Counted from the first letter of the stretch, positions 55,296 through 64,000 are shown. The stretch is 64,000 nucleotides of DNA from Candidatus Kapaibacterium sp. (GCA_026418625.1 JAOABA010000046.1:1-64000), one strand, 5' to 3'. The notes: a model not told the origin generated them from the sequence alone. Numbers and translations are program-made.

Positions 55296-58200
55296 TTGTC
55301 AGAAAAAAACGTAAATATAGCAAATAAAAAATTGGAAAAAGGCACTTCCAAAAAAATATTTAAAAAAATTTTTAAAACTTTTTTTTGGATTTTTGTTTTT
55401 GTCTTTTTAGCGATTTTCCTTTTCCTACTACTTTATCAATTCTATCCTTTTAGGAAAGTTGTTATAAACACAGCATTAGGCATGGTTAATAATGAACTTA
55501 TTGGAAAAATTGAAGTCAGTGACTTAAAAATAAATATTTTTAAAGGGATTCAAGTTGATGATTTGAAAATTTATGCTGACGGTGATATTTTTGCTGATGT
55601 AAAATCCATACAAATTAAATATGATATCCTGCCACTTTTTAAACAAAGATTAATTCTTGAAAATGTAATAATTGATAATCCTAAGTTTAAATTAATCAGG
55701 AACTTAAGCGATAGCTTATGGAATTTTGAAAAAATTGCTAAGCCAAGCGAAGATACAACTGAAACAGAAACACCAAATTGGATTATTGATTTAAAGAAAT
55801 TCACTTTAAACAATGGAATTGTGTATGTCTATGATTCAACATCTATTAAAAGCAACTCAGGAAAATTTAATCCAACTGATTTAAATATTTCGGACTTGAA
55901 TATAAATCTTAATGGAACTTATAATCTATTCAGTTCAAATATTCAATCAAACATTAATCAATTTTCTTTTGTAGAGAATAACAATAACTTGATTATCAGG
56001 AATATTCAAACTGATATTTCTATTGACACTAATAAAGTTTCAGTCAATAATTTTTCATTATTAACAAAAAATTCAGGATTAAGGTTTTCAAGCGAAATTA
56101 ATAATATAAATATTTTTGGTAATCTTGACAGCCTCGAAGATAAAGCTAATGGCTTTATATCTTTACAAATAGACAGCTTGGATAACTCTGACATTGGCAT
56201 TTTTACAAATACAAAAAGCAATATTCAAACAAAGTTTTCTCTTGTTTCATTAATTGAAGGAGATGCAAAGGAAATAGAAGTTAAAGATTTTAGACTTTCG
56301 AGCGAAAAAACAAATATTAATCTAAAAGGGAAAATTAATAAACCGCTTGACTTTCAGAATTCGAGATTTTCATTGGAACTTGGCGATTCGAAAATAGATT
56401 ATTCTGATTTGGTTTCCAACTTACCTCAAAATATTATTAAACCTATACCAAGATTTAGTAAATTGGCTATTAAAAATCTTACAGCGAGCGGAAACACAAA
56501 GCAAGTTGATGGTTCTTTAGAAATTGAGAGTGATTTAGGAAATGTCAAATCCAGTTTTGCTCTCAATCTTTCAGAAAATTTATCATATACCATCAATCTT
56601 GAAGCAAATACTTTAGATTTAAATAAGTTATCTAATAATGATATTAGCGGACAATTGAATTTAAATGCTTTAATAGTTGGCGAAGGGACTGACCCCAAAA
56701 AAATGAATTCGAATATTAAACTTGATTTAACTGACTCAAGGATTTTGGATTACAACATAAGAAAATTGAATTTGGCTGCAAGTATTCAAAATTCAATTAT
56801 TAATATTGATACTTTGGATCTAAGATTATTTACGAAAGGACAAGATACATTATTAGAAGATAATTTAAAATATTCTGACATTTCAATTAATGGGTTGATT
56901 GATATCAAGGATATGAAAAAGCCAGAATATCAGATAAGCGGAAAATTGCAAAATCTGAATTTAGCACAATTAACAGATAACGATCTCGCACCCCAGGTTT
57001 TCACAAGTAATTTTCACATAAACGCAAGGGGAATTGACCCCGACAGCATTTTCGGATCTTTTTTTACTGAGGTTGAAGAATGTCTTTTTGGTGACCGTGC
57101 TTTGCTCCCTTTCAATTTCTTTGTGAGTTCTGAAATTGATTCAAATGAGGAAAGAAAAATCAACATTGAATCTGATCTAATGAATCTTGATATAAGCGGA
57201 AAATTTAATTTCACTGACTTTGAGGATTTCATCTTAAATAAAGGTATTTATATTGCTGATTACATAACCAGTAAAGTAAATCATCTTGCTTATCAGATAA
57301 ATGATTCAAATAGAAGAAAAGTAAAATCATTTAAGGAAGGAAAATTAAAGTTAATTGGAAAAATTAAAGATATATCCCCTGTGAATATATTCCTTGATGA
57401 TGCAAAAATGTCTCTCAGGGCAGATATTGCTTTGAGTGTTCTATCAGGAAAAGACTCGGCTTTTATATCATTAGATTCTTTGAATTTAATCACATACAGA
57501 TTCAAGAATCCTCAAGCTGATGTTAATATCAACCCTTTAAAAATATCAGCAGATCTGGAATTGATTTTAAGAGATTCTATCCCTATTATCAACTTGTCTA
57601 ATGTTGAGTTAATATCTTCAACCACAAGTTACATTAATGATATATCATTTGAAAAACCCACTGCAAAGGCTTCAATTTCGAATGATAGCACAAAATTTAG
57701 TGCAGTCGTAAGTATGAATAATACGATTAAAACATCTGCTTCGGGTTTGATGACTATTGAACCTGATAGATACAACCTGACATTGAGCGAGGGAAATTTC
57801 AGATTGAATGACTCATTTAGTTGGTCGCTGACAAAACCATTGATTTCTTATCTTGACTCGACAGGCTTCATAATTGAAGAACTTAATTTCAACCGAGAAA
57901 AAAATGAAACCATAAATGTAAAGGGAAAAGTCAATTTAAATCGAGCTGACAGTCTCGAAATAAATATTGTCAATTTCAATTTTGAAGCACTTAAAAAATT
58001 CCTCCCAAAAGAACAAGCTGAATTACTTAACCAGATTAGCGGAAAATTTGAAAAAATAGATGCTTTGATTAACGACAGCCTTTTAAATCCAAATATCATA
58101 TTCGATTTTAAAACATCGGATATAATATTGAATGATTATAATATCGGAGTTTTATCAGGTAAGCTCTTCCATAAAGATGCAATATTAAAAGGACTTTTGG

Positions 58201-59870
58201 AGATAAATTCAAATTCAAACAAAATCCTGACAGCAAAAGTTGATACATTCCCAATTGATTTGTCAATATCTGATGTTAAAGAAAGATTTCATAACAGAAA
58301 TAAAATCTCAGTTGACATAACAGGGAAATCAATTCCTTTGGAAATTGCTGGTCCATTTGTTCCTCAGATTGAAAATTTAAAAGGAACTGCAAATGCAGAG
58401 CTGAAATTCACTGGTTATGCACCAGATAATTTCAGTTTCAATGGCTATCTTGATATTTTAAATTCAAGTTTTCTTGTAACACCAAATAATATGAGATATT
58501 ATGGTGATGGAAGACTTGAGCTATTCTCTGACAGTGTCGTAATTAAAAACTTCAATTTATATAACACTCGGGAGGATTTGGTTGACGGACAATTTCAGAT
58601 TCAAGGGAAAATTAATCTCCTTGATTATCAAATCAATGATTTCGACCTTTATTTCAACACAAAAAGATTCAAGGTTTTAAACCGTGGCTCTATTAAAAAT
58701 ATGCCAACTTTATACGGAGATTTTATTATTTCGACAAGCCCCAACCCATTAAGGCTTTATGGGACAATGAAAACCCCCACCCTTTCAGGCGATATTAACG
58801 TTTTCGGAAGAAGTGAACTCTTTATGCCGCTCACAACCACAAATGTTCAAAGCAGTATGACTGCTGTCCGCTATGAATTTTTGCATAATCCCGGTGTTTC
58901 GAGAGATACATTAAAACAAGAATCTACTAAACAAGAAAAAGAAGAAATCAAATCCGATGAACAAAGAACTACCGAGAAAGAGGTTGGATTTGCAGACTTG
59001 CTTAATTATGATATTTACCTAAGAATTTTAGAGCCTTTCACCGTAACGATGGAACTTAATCAATTGGGTCAGGTATTTGCAATTATTGGAACTCCTGATA
59101 GATTTGTTCCCTTGCATTATGAAGTTTCCCGTGAGGATAGAATTCCAAAATTGAGTGGTAGTCAGCTTGTTTTGAAGGAGGGGTCCAGACTGAAATATTT
59201 TAAAATTTTTGAAACAAGCGGAAATATTTTCTTTCCAACAGGTTCAATTGATGACCCCGGAATTGATTTGACAGCTGTTTACAAAGGTTATTCAATGAAG
59301 GATAATCGTTCCCGCCCTTTTGAAGTAATAATGAAAATAACAGGAACAAAGAACAAACCAGCAATTAAATTTGACTATGTATTAGACGGTAACCCTGCTG
59401 TTGGTGATTCATCAATAGTAAGCCAAGATGCTTTGTTTTTATTGGTAATGGGCAAAACAAAGGCAGAATTTGAAAGTGGTTCACAGAAAGGTATTTTCGA
59501 TTTTGGAGAGCTTGGTTCCTCAGGTTTATCATCATATATATCAAAACTCACTACTGAGTTACTACAAGGAACCGGCGTTATTCAAAATGCTGAAATAAAT
59601 TTTGCATCTGGGTCATTTGAACTGGACAAAGCTGAATTACGCCTAAGCGGTCAGTTATTCGGGAATGTTACTTGGAGAGTCGGTGGAACGATAGCAGATA
59701 TTGCGGCAAATAACGAATTTAGTATTGACATACCACTAAACTTTTTCCAACAAACTGACATTCTAAACAACATTGCTATCCAGCTCACAAGGGCAACTAA
59801 CCTCAACCAAACCATCAGCAGAAATCAAAAGGAATGGGAGGTTAAAATTAAATTTGGAGGTAGTTTTTAG
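55296..59870 (+). CDS. TamB/AsmA-like translocation and assembly protein
   Basis: The 1524-aa protein starts at TTG 55296. The next in-frame methionine is after the membrane helix, so the TTG is accepted although the RBS (AGAGA) is poor. One N-terminal helix lies at about residues 28-47, followed by an AsmA-like N-terminal domain (KIEVSDLKINIFKGIQVDDLK) and a long beta-taco of repeated strands. The C-terminal 300 residues are DUF490/TamB-like (LSGDINVFGRSELFMP, DPGIDLTAVYKG, ELRLSGQLFGNVTWRVGGTIAD). TamB-like proteins bridge inner and outer membranes for lipid or barrel delivery. No TamA gene is adjacent. Confidence 0.85.
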   Translation: MSEKNVNIANKKLEKGTSKKIFKKIFKTFFWIFVFVFLAIFLFLLLYQFYPFRKVVINTALGMVNNELIGKIEVSDLKINIFKGIQVDDLKIYADGDIFADVKSIQIKYDILPLFKQRLILENVIIDNPKFKLIRNLSDSLWNFEKIAKPSEDTTETETPNWIIDLKKFTLNNGIVYVYDSTSIKSNSGKFNPTDLNISDLNINLNGTYNLFSSNIQSNINQFSFVENNNNLIIRNIQTDISIDTNKVSVNNFSLLTKNSGLRFSSEINNINIFGNLDSLEDKANGFISLQIDSLDNSDIGIFTNTKSNIQTKFSLVSLIEGDAKEIEVKDFRLSSEKTNINLKGKINKPLDFQNSRFSLELGDSKIDYSDLVSNLPQNIIKPIPRFSKLAIKNLTASGNTKQVDGSLEIESDLGNVKSSFALNLSENLSYTINLEANTLDLNKLSNNDISGQLNLNALIVGEGTDPKKMNSNIKLDLTDSRILDYNIRKLNLAASIQNSIINIDTLDLRLFTKGQDTLLEDNLKYSDISINGLIDIKDMKKPEYQISGKLQNLNLAQLTDNDLAPQVFTSNFHINARGIDPDSIFGSFFTEVEECLFGDRALLPFNFFVSSEIDSNEERKINIESDLMNLDISGKFNFTDFEDFILNKGIYIADYITSKVNHLAYQINDSNRRKVKSFKEGKLKLIGKIKDISPVNIFLDDAKMSLRADIALSVLSGKDSAFISLDSLNLITYRFKNPQADVNINPLKISADLELILRDSIPIINLSNVELISSTTSYINDISFEKPTAKASISNDSTKFSAVVSMNNTIKTSASGLMTIEPDRYNLTLSEGNFRLNDSFSWSLTKPLISYLDSTGFIIEELNFNREKNETINVKGKVNLNRADSLEINIVNFNFEALKKFLPKEQAELLNQISGKFEKIDALINDSLLNPNIIFDFKTSDIILNDYNIGVLSGKLFHKDAILKGLLEINSNSNKILTAKVDTFPIDLSISDVKERFHNRNKISVDITGKSIPLEIAGPFVPQIENLKGTANAELKFTGYAPDNFSFNGYLDILNSSFLVTPNNMRYYGDGRLELFSDSVVIKNFNLYNTREDLVDGQFQIQGKINLLDYQINDFDLYFNTKRFKVLNRGSIKNMPTLYGDFIISTSPNPLRLYGTMKTPTLSGDINVFGRSELFMPLTTTNVQSSMTAVRYEFLHNPGVSRDTLKQESTKQEKEEIKSDEQRTTEKEVGFADLLNYDIYLRILEPFTVTMELNQLGQVFAIIGTPDRFVPLHYEVSREDRIPKLSGSQLVLKEGSRLKYFKIFETSGNIFFPTGSIDDPGIDLTAVYKGYSMKDNRSRPFEVIMKITGTKNKPAIKFDYVLDGNPAVGDSSIVSQDALFLLVMGKTKAEFESGSQKGIFDFGELGSSGLSSYISKLTTELLQGTGVIQNAEINFASGSFELDKAELRLSGQLFGNVTWRVGGTIADIAANNEFSIDIPLNFFQQTDILNNIAIQLTRATNLNQTISRNQKEWEVKIKFGGSF

Positions 59871-60057
59871 TTTTTTTAAACCTGCCTAAATTATTTTCGT
59901 TTATTTGTAAATCCTTCAAAATCATAAAAATAGATGATTTATAATTGTTATAATTGCTATAATAAAAACAATTTTTTTTGAATATTATAGGTATTGAAAT
60001 ATTCCTTGTTTGATAATGTGATTTTTAAAAAAACAGCACACTGAATTCAGAAATTAA

Positions 60058-60198
60058 AACTTACTTGGTGAGTGTGTTTTATCAGAGAAAATTCATCCGA
60101 TAACTCTGAGTTATCGGATGAATATCGAACATTTGCCATCAGGGCTTTATTATGTCAGTCTTGGTGATGAGCTAGGGAAATTTGTAAAGGTTGAATAG
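60058..60198 (+). pseudogene. Orphan T9SS C-terminal sorting-domain fragment
   Basis: The open frame from base 60058 (just after a TAA at 60055) to the TAG at 60196-60198 encodes a peptide ending NIEHLPSGLYYVSLGDELG then KFVKVE. LPSGLYYV followed by a K-F-V-K-V end is the final strand pair of a T9SS sorting domain. The rest of the cargo gene is gone. An ATG at 60118 exists by chance inside a palindrome and has no good RBS. Confidence 0.72.
60091..60123. repeat. Perfect 33-bp palindrome
   Basis: Arms of 16 bases (ATTCATCCGATAACTC and its exact complement) surround one central T. It lies within the decayed sorting-domain reading frame. There is no T-run, so it is not a typical terminator. It may be a mobile-repeat insertion, a structured RNA or a recombination product. 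Confidence 0.8.
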
Positions 60199-60510
60199 CC
60201 ACTGCTTTCAAGAAGTGGTCTATTATAATAATAATATTTACTCGTGGAACAGATGCCTCTGTCTATTCTTCATCATTCCTGTGCATACAGGAATCTCGTT
60301 TAGCCACAGAGAGTCCAGCATCCACAGGAGTGACATATGGGTGAGAGTCTCCTTTCTCCGAGGGTGTTTCAAAAATAGTCAATCTGAACCGAAGGCGAAG
60401 AATCCATATTACATAAGTCATCGATAAATAATGGACTCTTCACTTCGTTCAGAGTGACCAATAGCCATTTTTCATACAGCCTCTTTCGCAGGAATGACGT
60501 GGGAGTTTAA
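60199..60510. repeat. Cluster of degenerate dispersed-repeat fragments
   Basis: A hairpin covers about 60195-60223. CATTCCTGTGCATACAGGAA at about 60274-60293 is a short palindromic element. GTCAATCTGAACCGAAGGCG (60378-60397, continuing AAGAATCC) is followed by a reverse-oriented copy, GACTCTTCACTTCGTTCAGA with GTGACC (60434-60459), and then CGCAGGAATGACGTGGGAG (about 60488-60506). The shared core GTCAnnCTGAnCGAAGnGAAG also occurs at 44790 and 48711. None of it is coding. Confidence 0.6.
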
Positions 60511-60574
60511 AAAGTTGCTTTATCTATGTGTCTGAAATCAGATTTTTACAATTTTCCAAGTAAGATTATAATCT

Positions 60575-60616
60575 ATAAAAAAATGTCCAACATTTGCGAG
60601 ATGTTGGACATCTTTA
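60575..60616 (-). terminator. Terminator of the OsmC-like gene
   Basis: ATGTCCAACAT (60583-60593) pairs perfectly with ATGTTGGACAT (60601-60611) around a 7-base loop. On the minus strand TTTTTTTATA follows. It lies 42 bases beyond the gene stop. Confidence 0.9.
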
Positions 60617-60653
60617 TATATTCAATATTCTTTTTTAGTAAATAAAGTTACTA

Positions 60654-61073
60654 TTAATAAGCAAAGACTTTTTCTTCAGTCTTTTCTGTAACATAAGTAT
60701 CAAAAGAAGGTGGATTTTCAAGTGCTTTCTTAACAGCACAAAGATTTGCAACGTTGATTAATGCATCTTTATATTTTTCTGGAAATCCAGCAGGAACTTT
60801 TATTTCTAACTCGATCTTTCCAATTCTTCTTTGAATTGGATCATAAATCGGTCTTTGCTCGATTTCTATACCTTCAGGCGAAATGCCTCTACTTTCGCAA
60901 AAGCCTAATACATAGATGCCTGCACAAGTGCCGATAGAAGCAAGAAATAACTCAAAGGGAGCTGGTGCTGTGCCATCTCCGCCGTCAGCTATTCTTTGGT
61001 CAGTGTGAACAACATATCCATTTATGTGTGCATCGACTTTTTTATTACCCGGAAATGTGATTTTTATGCTCAT
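60654..61073 (-). CDS. OsmC-family protein
   Basis: The 139-aa protein has the OsmC/YhfA-like layout: a first cysteine in ASIGTCAGIYVLGF and a second in NLCAVKKAL. The two-cysteine peroxidase site of OsmC/Ohr proteins is thus present. GGDGTAPAPFELFLAS is the typical loop before the first cysteine. Members reduce organic peroxides or act in sulfur and redox stress handling. It is monocistronic, with its own terminator. Confidence 0.9.
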   Translation of the reverse strand: MSIKITFPGNKKVDAHINGYVVHTDQRIADGGDGTAPAPFELFLASIGTCAGIYVLGFCESRGISPEGIEIEQRPIYDPIQRRIGKIELEIKVPAGFPEKYKDALINVANLCAVKKALENPPSFDTYVTEKTEEKVFAY

Positions 61074-61165
61074 AATTATGTCTCCAATATTTATTAAATT
61101 ATATTTTTAAAAATTTATTTATCAAAATCAAACTATATAACTATCTATTCATATAATTATTGTAA

Positions 61166-62206
61166 ATGCGCAGAAAAAGAAAAAAAAGTTGGATTTGGCT
61201 TAAAATATCAATTTTGATCTTCATCTTTGTTCTTGGTTTTAGCTATTTGTTTTATAGAGCATTAGTTAAAAATGTTCCGGGTGAAAAGGAAATTTTTGTA
61301 ACAATTGAAAAAAACTCAAGCGTTAGCCTAATTGTAAAAACATTCAACAAATACGGTATTTTAGAACCGGCTTGGTTATTTACTCCTATTGTAAAAATTT
61401 ATACAGAATTAACAGGAGCAAAAGTTCAATTTGGAAAATATAGATTTACACCAGAAAATACTAACCTTGATATATTAAAAGCAATTTTTTCGGGTAAGCA
61501 ACTCTCAATTGTTCGGGTAGTTTTTCCAGAAGGCATCCAATTGACAGATTTTGCCTCGATAGCTAAACGAAAATTGAATTTAGATTCATCTGAATTTATC
61601 AGGTTATGTTATGATGATAGCTTGATTAAAGGAAATCAAATTGAAGCATCTTCTCTTGAGGGTTATTTAATGCCAGACACTTATGAATTTTTTTGGGAAG
61701 AAAAACCAATAAATGTTATTCATAGACTAATACAGGAACATAAGCGTGTTTGGGACGTAAATTTTAGCGAAAAAGCGAAAAATTCCAAGTTAACAAAACA
61801 TCAGATTTTAACTCTTGCTTCCATTATTGAAGCTGAGACTAGTGTGAAAAGTGAAAGACCCAGAGTTAGCGGGGTATATTACAATCGCTTAAAATTAAAC
61901 TGGAACCTTGAATCTGATCCCACAGTCCAATACGCAATCGGTAAAAGAAAAAGGTTATCTTTTTCGGATTTAGATTTTGATAGTCCTTATAATACATATC
62001 TATACAAAGGTTTACCACCGGGACCGATTAATTCTCCGAGCAAGAGCTCTATATCAGCCGCTTTAAATCCAGAAAATCATAATTATCTTTTTTTTGTAGC
62101 TGTTGGGGACGATAGTGGAGCTCATCAGTTTTCAACAAATTTCAATCAGCACCTAAAATTTAAATCACAATTCAAAAGAAATCAAAGTAAAAATAAATCT
62201 GAATAA
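61166..62206 (+). CDS. mltG: Endolytic murein transglycosylase MltG
   Basis: The 346-aa protein has one N-terminal helix (about residues 10-30), a LysM-like domain (about 40-120) and a YceG catalytic domain with E222 in LASIIEAETS, followed by RVSGVYYNRLKLNW, LESDPTVQYAIG and YNTYLYKGLPPGPI. It cuts nascent glycan strands to set their length. The length is normal. The neighbours are osmC (divergent) and flagellar genes. Confidence 0.94.
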   Translation: MRRKRKKSWIWLKISILIFIFVLGFSYLFYRALVKNVPGEKEIFVTIEKNSSVSLIVKTFNKYGILEPAWLFTPIVKIYTELTGAKVQFGKYRFTPENTNLDILKAIFSGKQLSIVRVVFPEGIQLTDFASIAKRKLNLDSSEFIRLCYDDSLIKGNQIEASSLEGYLMPDTYEFFWEEKPINVIHRLIQEHKRVWDVNFSEKAKNSKLTKHQILTLASIIEAETSVKSERPRVSGVYYNRLKLNWNLESDPTVQYAIGKRKRLSFSDLDFDSPYNTYLYKGLPPGPINSPSKSSISAALNPENHNYLFFVAVGDDSGAHQFSTNFNQHLKFKSQFKRNQSKNKSE

Positions 62207-62412
62207 TATTAACCAATATTAAATTATTGCTAATATTTGCACCATACCTAATTAGTTTATGATAGTTGTTAACTTAACCTTTTTTTCGTAAAGTAAGCGA
62301 ATTCCTGCAATTTCATTAAGTTAAGAAGGAATTTTATAAACAATTCCCTATCTGGCATAGTTTTTTAAAACAGAAACTATTGAGAAGTTTAAAACTTAAT
62401 TTTATTAAATAG

Positions 62413-62434
62413 TTGACGATTATTCTATTGTCAA
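62413..62434. promoter_or_regulatory. Inverted repeat before fliL
   Basis: TTGAC (62413-62417) and GTCAA (62430-62434) form a 5-base inverted repeat with a 12-base spacer, 24 bases before the fliL ATG. It could be an operator or a promoter piece; the first arm also resembles a -35 element. Support is weak. Confidence 0.3.
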
Positions 62435-62458
62435 TTACTAAAATATCAGGAAGATAAT

Positions 62459-63100
62459 ATGGCAAAAGATAAAGAAAAAACAGAAGAAAAGGAAGGGCAG
62501 GAACCTGTAAAACCAGAAACAGAGGCTAAAACAAAAAAATCCGGTGGTTTGAAGTTACCATTTGTTCTTGGCATTATAGCAGGTGTATTGCTTATTCTTA
62601 TCTTAGCGGTTAGATTTCTTTTTCTTCCATATATTGTTGGAAGTATAACTTCTGAAGCTAACGCTGGACAAGCTAAAATTGAAGGTGAAACAAAATCTGA
62701 ACACTCGGATAATCCTTTGAAGGAAGAAATTGAAGTTTTCAAGGCAAATGAGAAGCTTTCAGAGTTTTTTCAAACCGGAAGAATAACGACCAATCCCAAA
62801 CAGTCAACCCAATTTGTTGTCGCTGATTTTGGTATTATTTTCTTCCCGAAAGACGAAGAAAGCCTTAAAGAGCTATATCCCGGTGGCAAAAAAGAAGAAG
62901 GAAGTTCTGCACTACCGCCTACTCTTTCCTCAAGGGTTCGAGGAATTATTAATAGTGTGCTTGGTTCAATGACAGTTGAAGAATTACAAGTCAAAAGAGA
63001 CTCAATTCCAGAGTATGTTATGGCTAATCTTAAGCCATTTTTCAAGGAAAAAAAGTTATTTATTAAAGAAGTAATATTACAGGAATTTATCATACAATAA
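62459..63100 (+). CDS. fliL: Flagellar basal-body protein FliL
   Basis: The 213-aa protein has a charged cytoplasmic tail (about residues 1-30), one helix (about 33-57) and a periplasmic FliL domain ending RVRGIINSVLGSMTVEELQ ... VILQEFIIQ, the typical FliL C-terminus. RBS AGGAAG precedes the ATG at 62459. FliL stabilises stators around the MS ring. The tail is longer and more charged than in many FliL proteins. fliM follows after 12 bases. Confidence 0.82.
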   Translation: MAKDKEKTEEKEGQEPVKPETEAKTKKSGGLKLPFVLGIIAGVLLILILAVRFLFLPYIVGSITSEANAGQAKIEGETKSEHSDNPLKEEIEVFKANEKLSEFFQTGRITTNPKQSTQFVVADFGIIFFPKDEESLKELYPGGKKEEGSSALPPTLSSRVRGIINSVLGSMTVEELQVKRDSIPEYVMANLKPFFKEKKLFIKEVILQEFIIQ

Positions 63101-63112
63101 GTTGGAATAAAA

Positions 63113-64000
63113 ATGGCTGATATTCTATCACAGGCTGAAATAGATTCTTTACTTAGCGAAATGACCTCGGGAACGGTTGACGTTGATGATTTTATCAGCG
63201 GCAAATTAAAAAAATCTGATATTTCGAGTTATGATTTTAGACGACCTAACAGAATATCTAAAAATCAAGTTAGAACATTACAGACTGTTCACGAAAGTTT
63301 CGCAGAAGTTTTTGGATATTATTTGGTTTCAAAACTGCAGACAGTCGTTTCAATTTCTGTTACTTCTGTAGATCAACTTTTTTATTCAGAATTTATCTTA
63401 TCTGTCTCGAATCCAAGTTGCCTTTATGTTTTTGAAATTGATGGAACAGATGGAAATGGTATTCTTGAAATCAGCCCTCAACTTGCTTTAACAATTGTAG
63501 AAAGATTACTTGGGGGGAGTGCTGAAATACAACCAAAACCAAGAACTATTACACCAATCGAACAGGCAGTTGTTCGAGGTATTGTCGAACACGCTTTATC
63601 AGACTTAAGGAATGCCTGGCGTTCAGTAGCAGAACTAAGCTTTAAATATCAGCGACTTGAAATGGAAGCTGATTTTGTGCAGGTGGCTCCTTCATCAGAA
63701 ATTGTTGTTGTTGTATCATTTGATGTAAATATTGGAATACATACTTACCTAATGAATCTATGTTTTCCAACTTTTGCATTGGAAGATGTTTTAGCAAGAT
63801 TGAACAGACAGCAGGTTACTACCTCAGTTATTAGACAGTCCCCAGCGAGAATGAAGGAGAATTATGCAATATTAAGGCAGCAAATGTCAAACACATTTCT
63901 TCCTATTGTTGTCGAACTTGGAAAAGCTGGTATTACAGTTCAGGAACTTTTAGCCCTCAAACCGGGTGATGTTATTAAATTGAGAAAAAAAATAAATCAA
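63113..64000 (+). CDS. fliM: Flagellar motor switch protein FliM, 5' part
   Basis: The first 296 codons of FliM run off the right edge; full-length FliM is about 330 aa. The N-terminal CheY-binding motif appears as LSQAEIDSLLSEM. YDFRRPNRISKNQVRTLQ, LTIVERLLGG and the C-terminal SpoA-like region beginning ILRQQMSNTFLPIVVELG are visible. It forms the C-ring with FliG and FliN. It is the second gene of a flagellar operon that continues outside the window. Confidence 0.93.
   Translation, partial: MADILSQAEIDSLLSEMTSGTVDVDDFISGKLKKSDISSYDFRRPNRISKNQVRTLQTVHESFAEVFGYYLVSKLQTVVSISVTSVDQLFYSEFILSVSNPSCLYVFEIDGTDGNGILEISPQLALTIVERLLGGSAEIQPKPRTITPIEQAVVRGIVEHALSDLRNAWRSVAELSFKYQRLEMEADFVQVAPSSEIVVVVSFDVNIGIHTYLMNLCFPTFALEDVLARLNRQQVTTSVIRQSPARMKENYAILRQQMSNTFLPIVVELGKAGITVQELLALKPGDVIKLRKKINQ

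Larger units (their letters stand above)
59871..60653. other. Degenerate intergenic region
   Basis: This 783-base stretch has no intact gene. Bases 59871-60057 are AT-rich with nothing recognisable. Then come a T9SS sorting-domain remnant (60058-60198) containing a 33-bp palindrome, fragments of dispersed repeats (60199-60510), and the osmC terminator (60583-60611). It looks like a decayed surface-protein locus invaded by repeats. Confidence 0.65.

Noticed and set aside
60118-60198. A 26-aa gene starting at ATG 60118
   Set aside because: The frame is open further upstream and matches the tail of a T9SS sorting domain; no RBS.
60191-60427. 78-codon ORF in the repeat cluster
   Set aside because: It runs through several dispersed-repeat fragments, has no RBS and has no domain.
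1-64000. tRNA, rRNA, riboswitch, IS element, prophage or integrase
   Set aside because: No cloverleaf, conserved RNA motif, transposase or phage protein could be recognised by reading both strands.

Overview
This AT-rich 64 kb chromosomal window looks like a member of the Bacteroidota/Chlorobiota (FCB) group, most likely an Ignavibacteria- or Kapabacteria-like lineage (inference). The evidence is two giant secreted proteins with type IX secretion (T9SS) C-terminal sorting domains, a decayed third sorting domain, several upstream TAnnTTTG boxes (the Bacteroidota -7 promoter element), a serine-palmitoyltransferase-like enzyme, and a flagellar operon (fliL-fliM) starting at the right edge. Flagella together with T9SS exclude most classical Bacteroidia. 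I saw no rRNA, tRNA, CRISPR array, insertion sequence or prophage.

Layout. 1-2.8 kb (+): the end of a PhoX/DUF839-like protein, then a two-gene redox pair: a monoheme cytochrome fused to a putative outer-membrane barrel, and a Tat-dependent Rieske lipoprotein. 2.8-9.0 kb (-): an aerobic phenylacetate operon in the order paaABCD-G-H-I-J, lacking paaE, paaF, paaK and paaZ here. 9.2-19.9 kb (+): a fused amino-acid ABC binding protein/permease, a secreted leucine-rich-repeat protein, ppk1, two tandem M48 lipoprotein proteases, pyrF, a divergent ychF, an MscS channel and a small outer-membrane-like protein. 20.0-31.9 kb (-): a 1427-aa T9SS surface protein, an SPT-like enzyme, and an operon of TIG/FGE lipoprotein-folB-folK-dnaG-ybbR. 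31.8-33.5 kb (-): an NSS-family symporter with a 39-aa MetS-like membrane partner.

33.6-41.2 kb: a GT-C-type membrane protein, a VWA protein, an unknown glycine-rich membrane protein, then a compact ArsR-regulated cassette (ArsR, ArsP-like permease, ArsF-like protein, two thioredoxin-like proteins, CcdA-like protein) carrying two near-identical 17-bp palindromes. 41.4-55.2 kb: a BamA-like outer-membrane protein, an exported protein of unknown function, two orphan sensor kinases, a lipoprotein, an OmpA-family gene split by a single in-frame TAA, and a 1470-aa T9SS surface protein. 55.3-64 kb: a TamB-like protein, a degenerate repeat region holding an orphan T9SS sorting-domain remnant, an OsmC-like protein, mltG, fliL and partial fliM.

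Overall the window mixes housekeeping genes with a strong cell-envelope and secretion theme. The most unusual items are the cytochrome-barrel/Rieske pair, the ArsR redox-permease cassette with twin operators, the OmpA in-frame stop, the orphan sorting-domain fragment overlapping a perfect 33-bp palindrome, and the metal-ligand-rich inserts in the 1470-aa surface protein.
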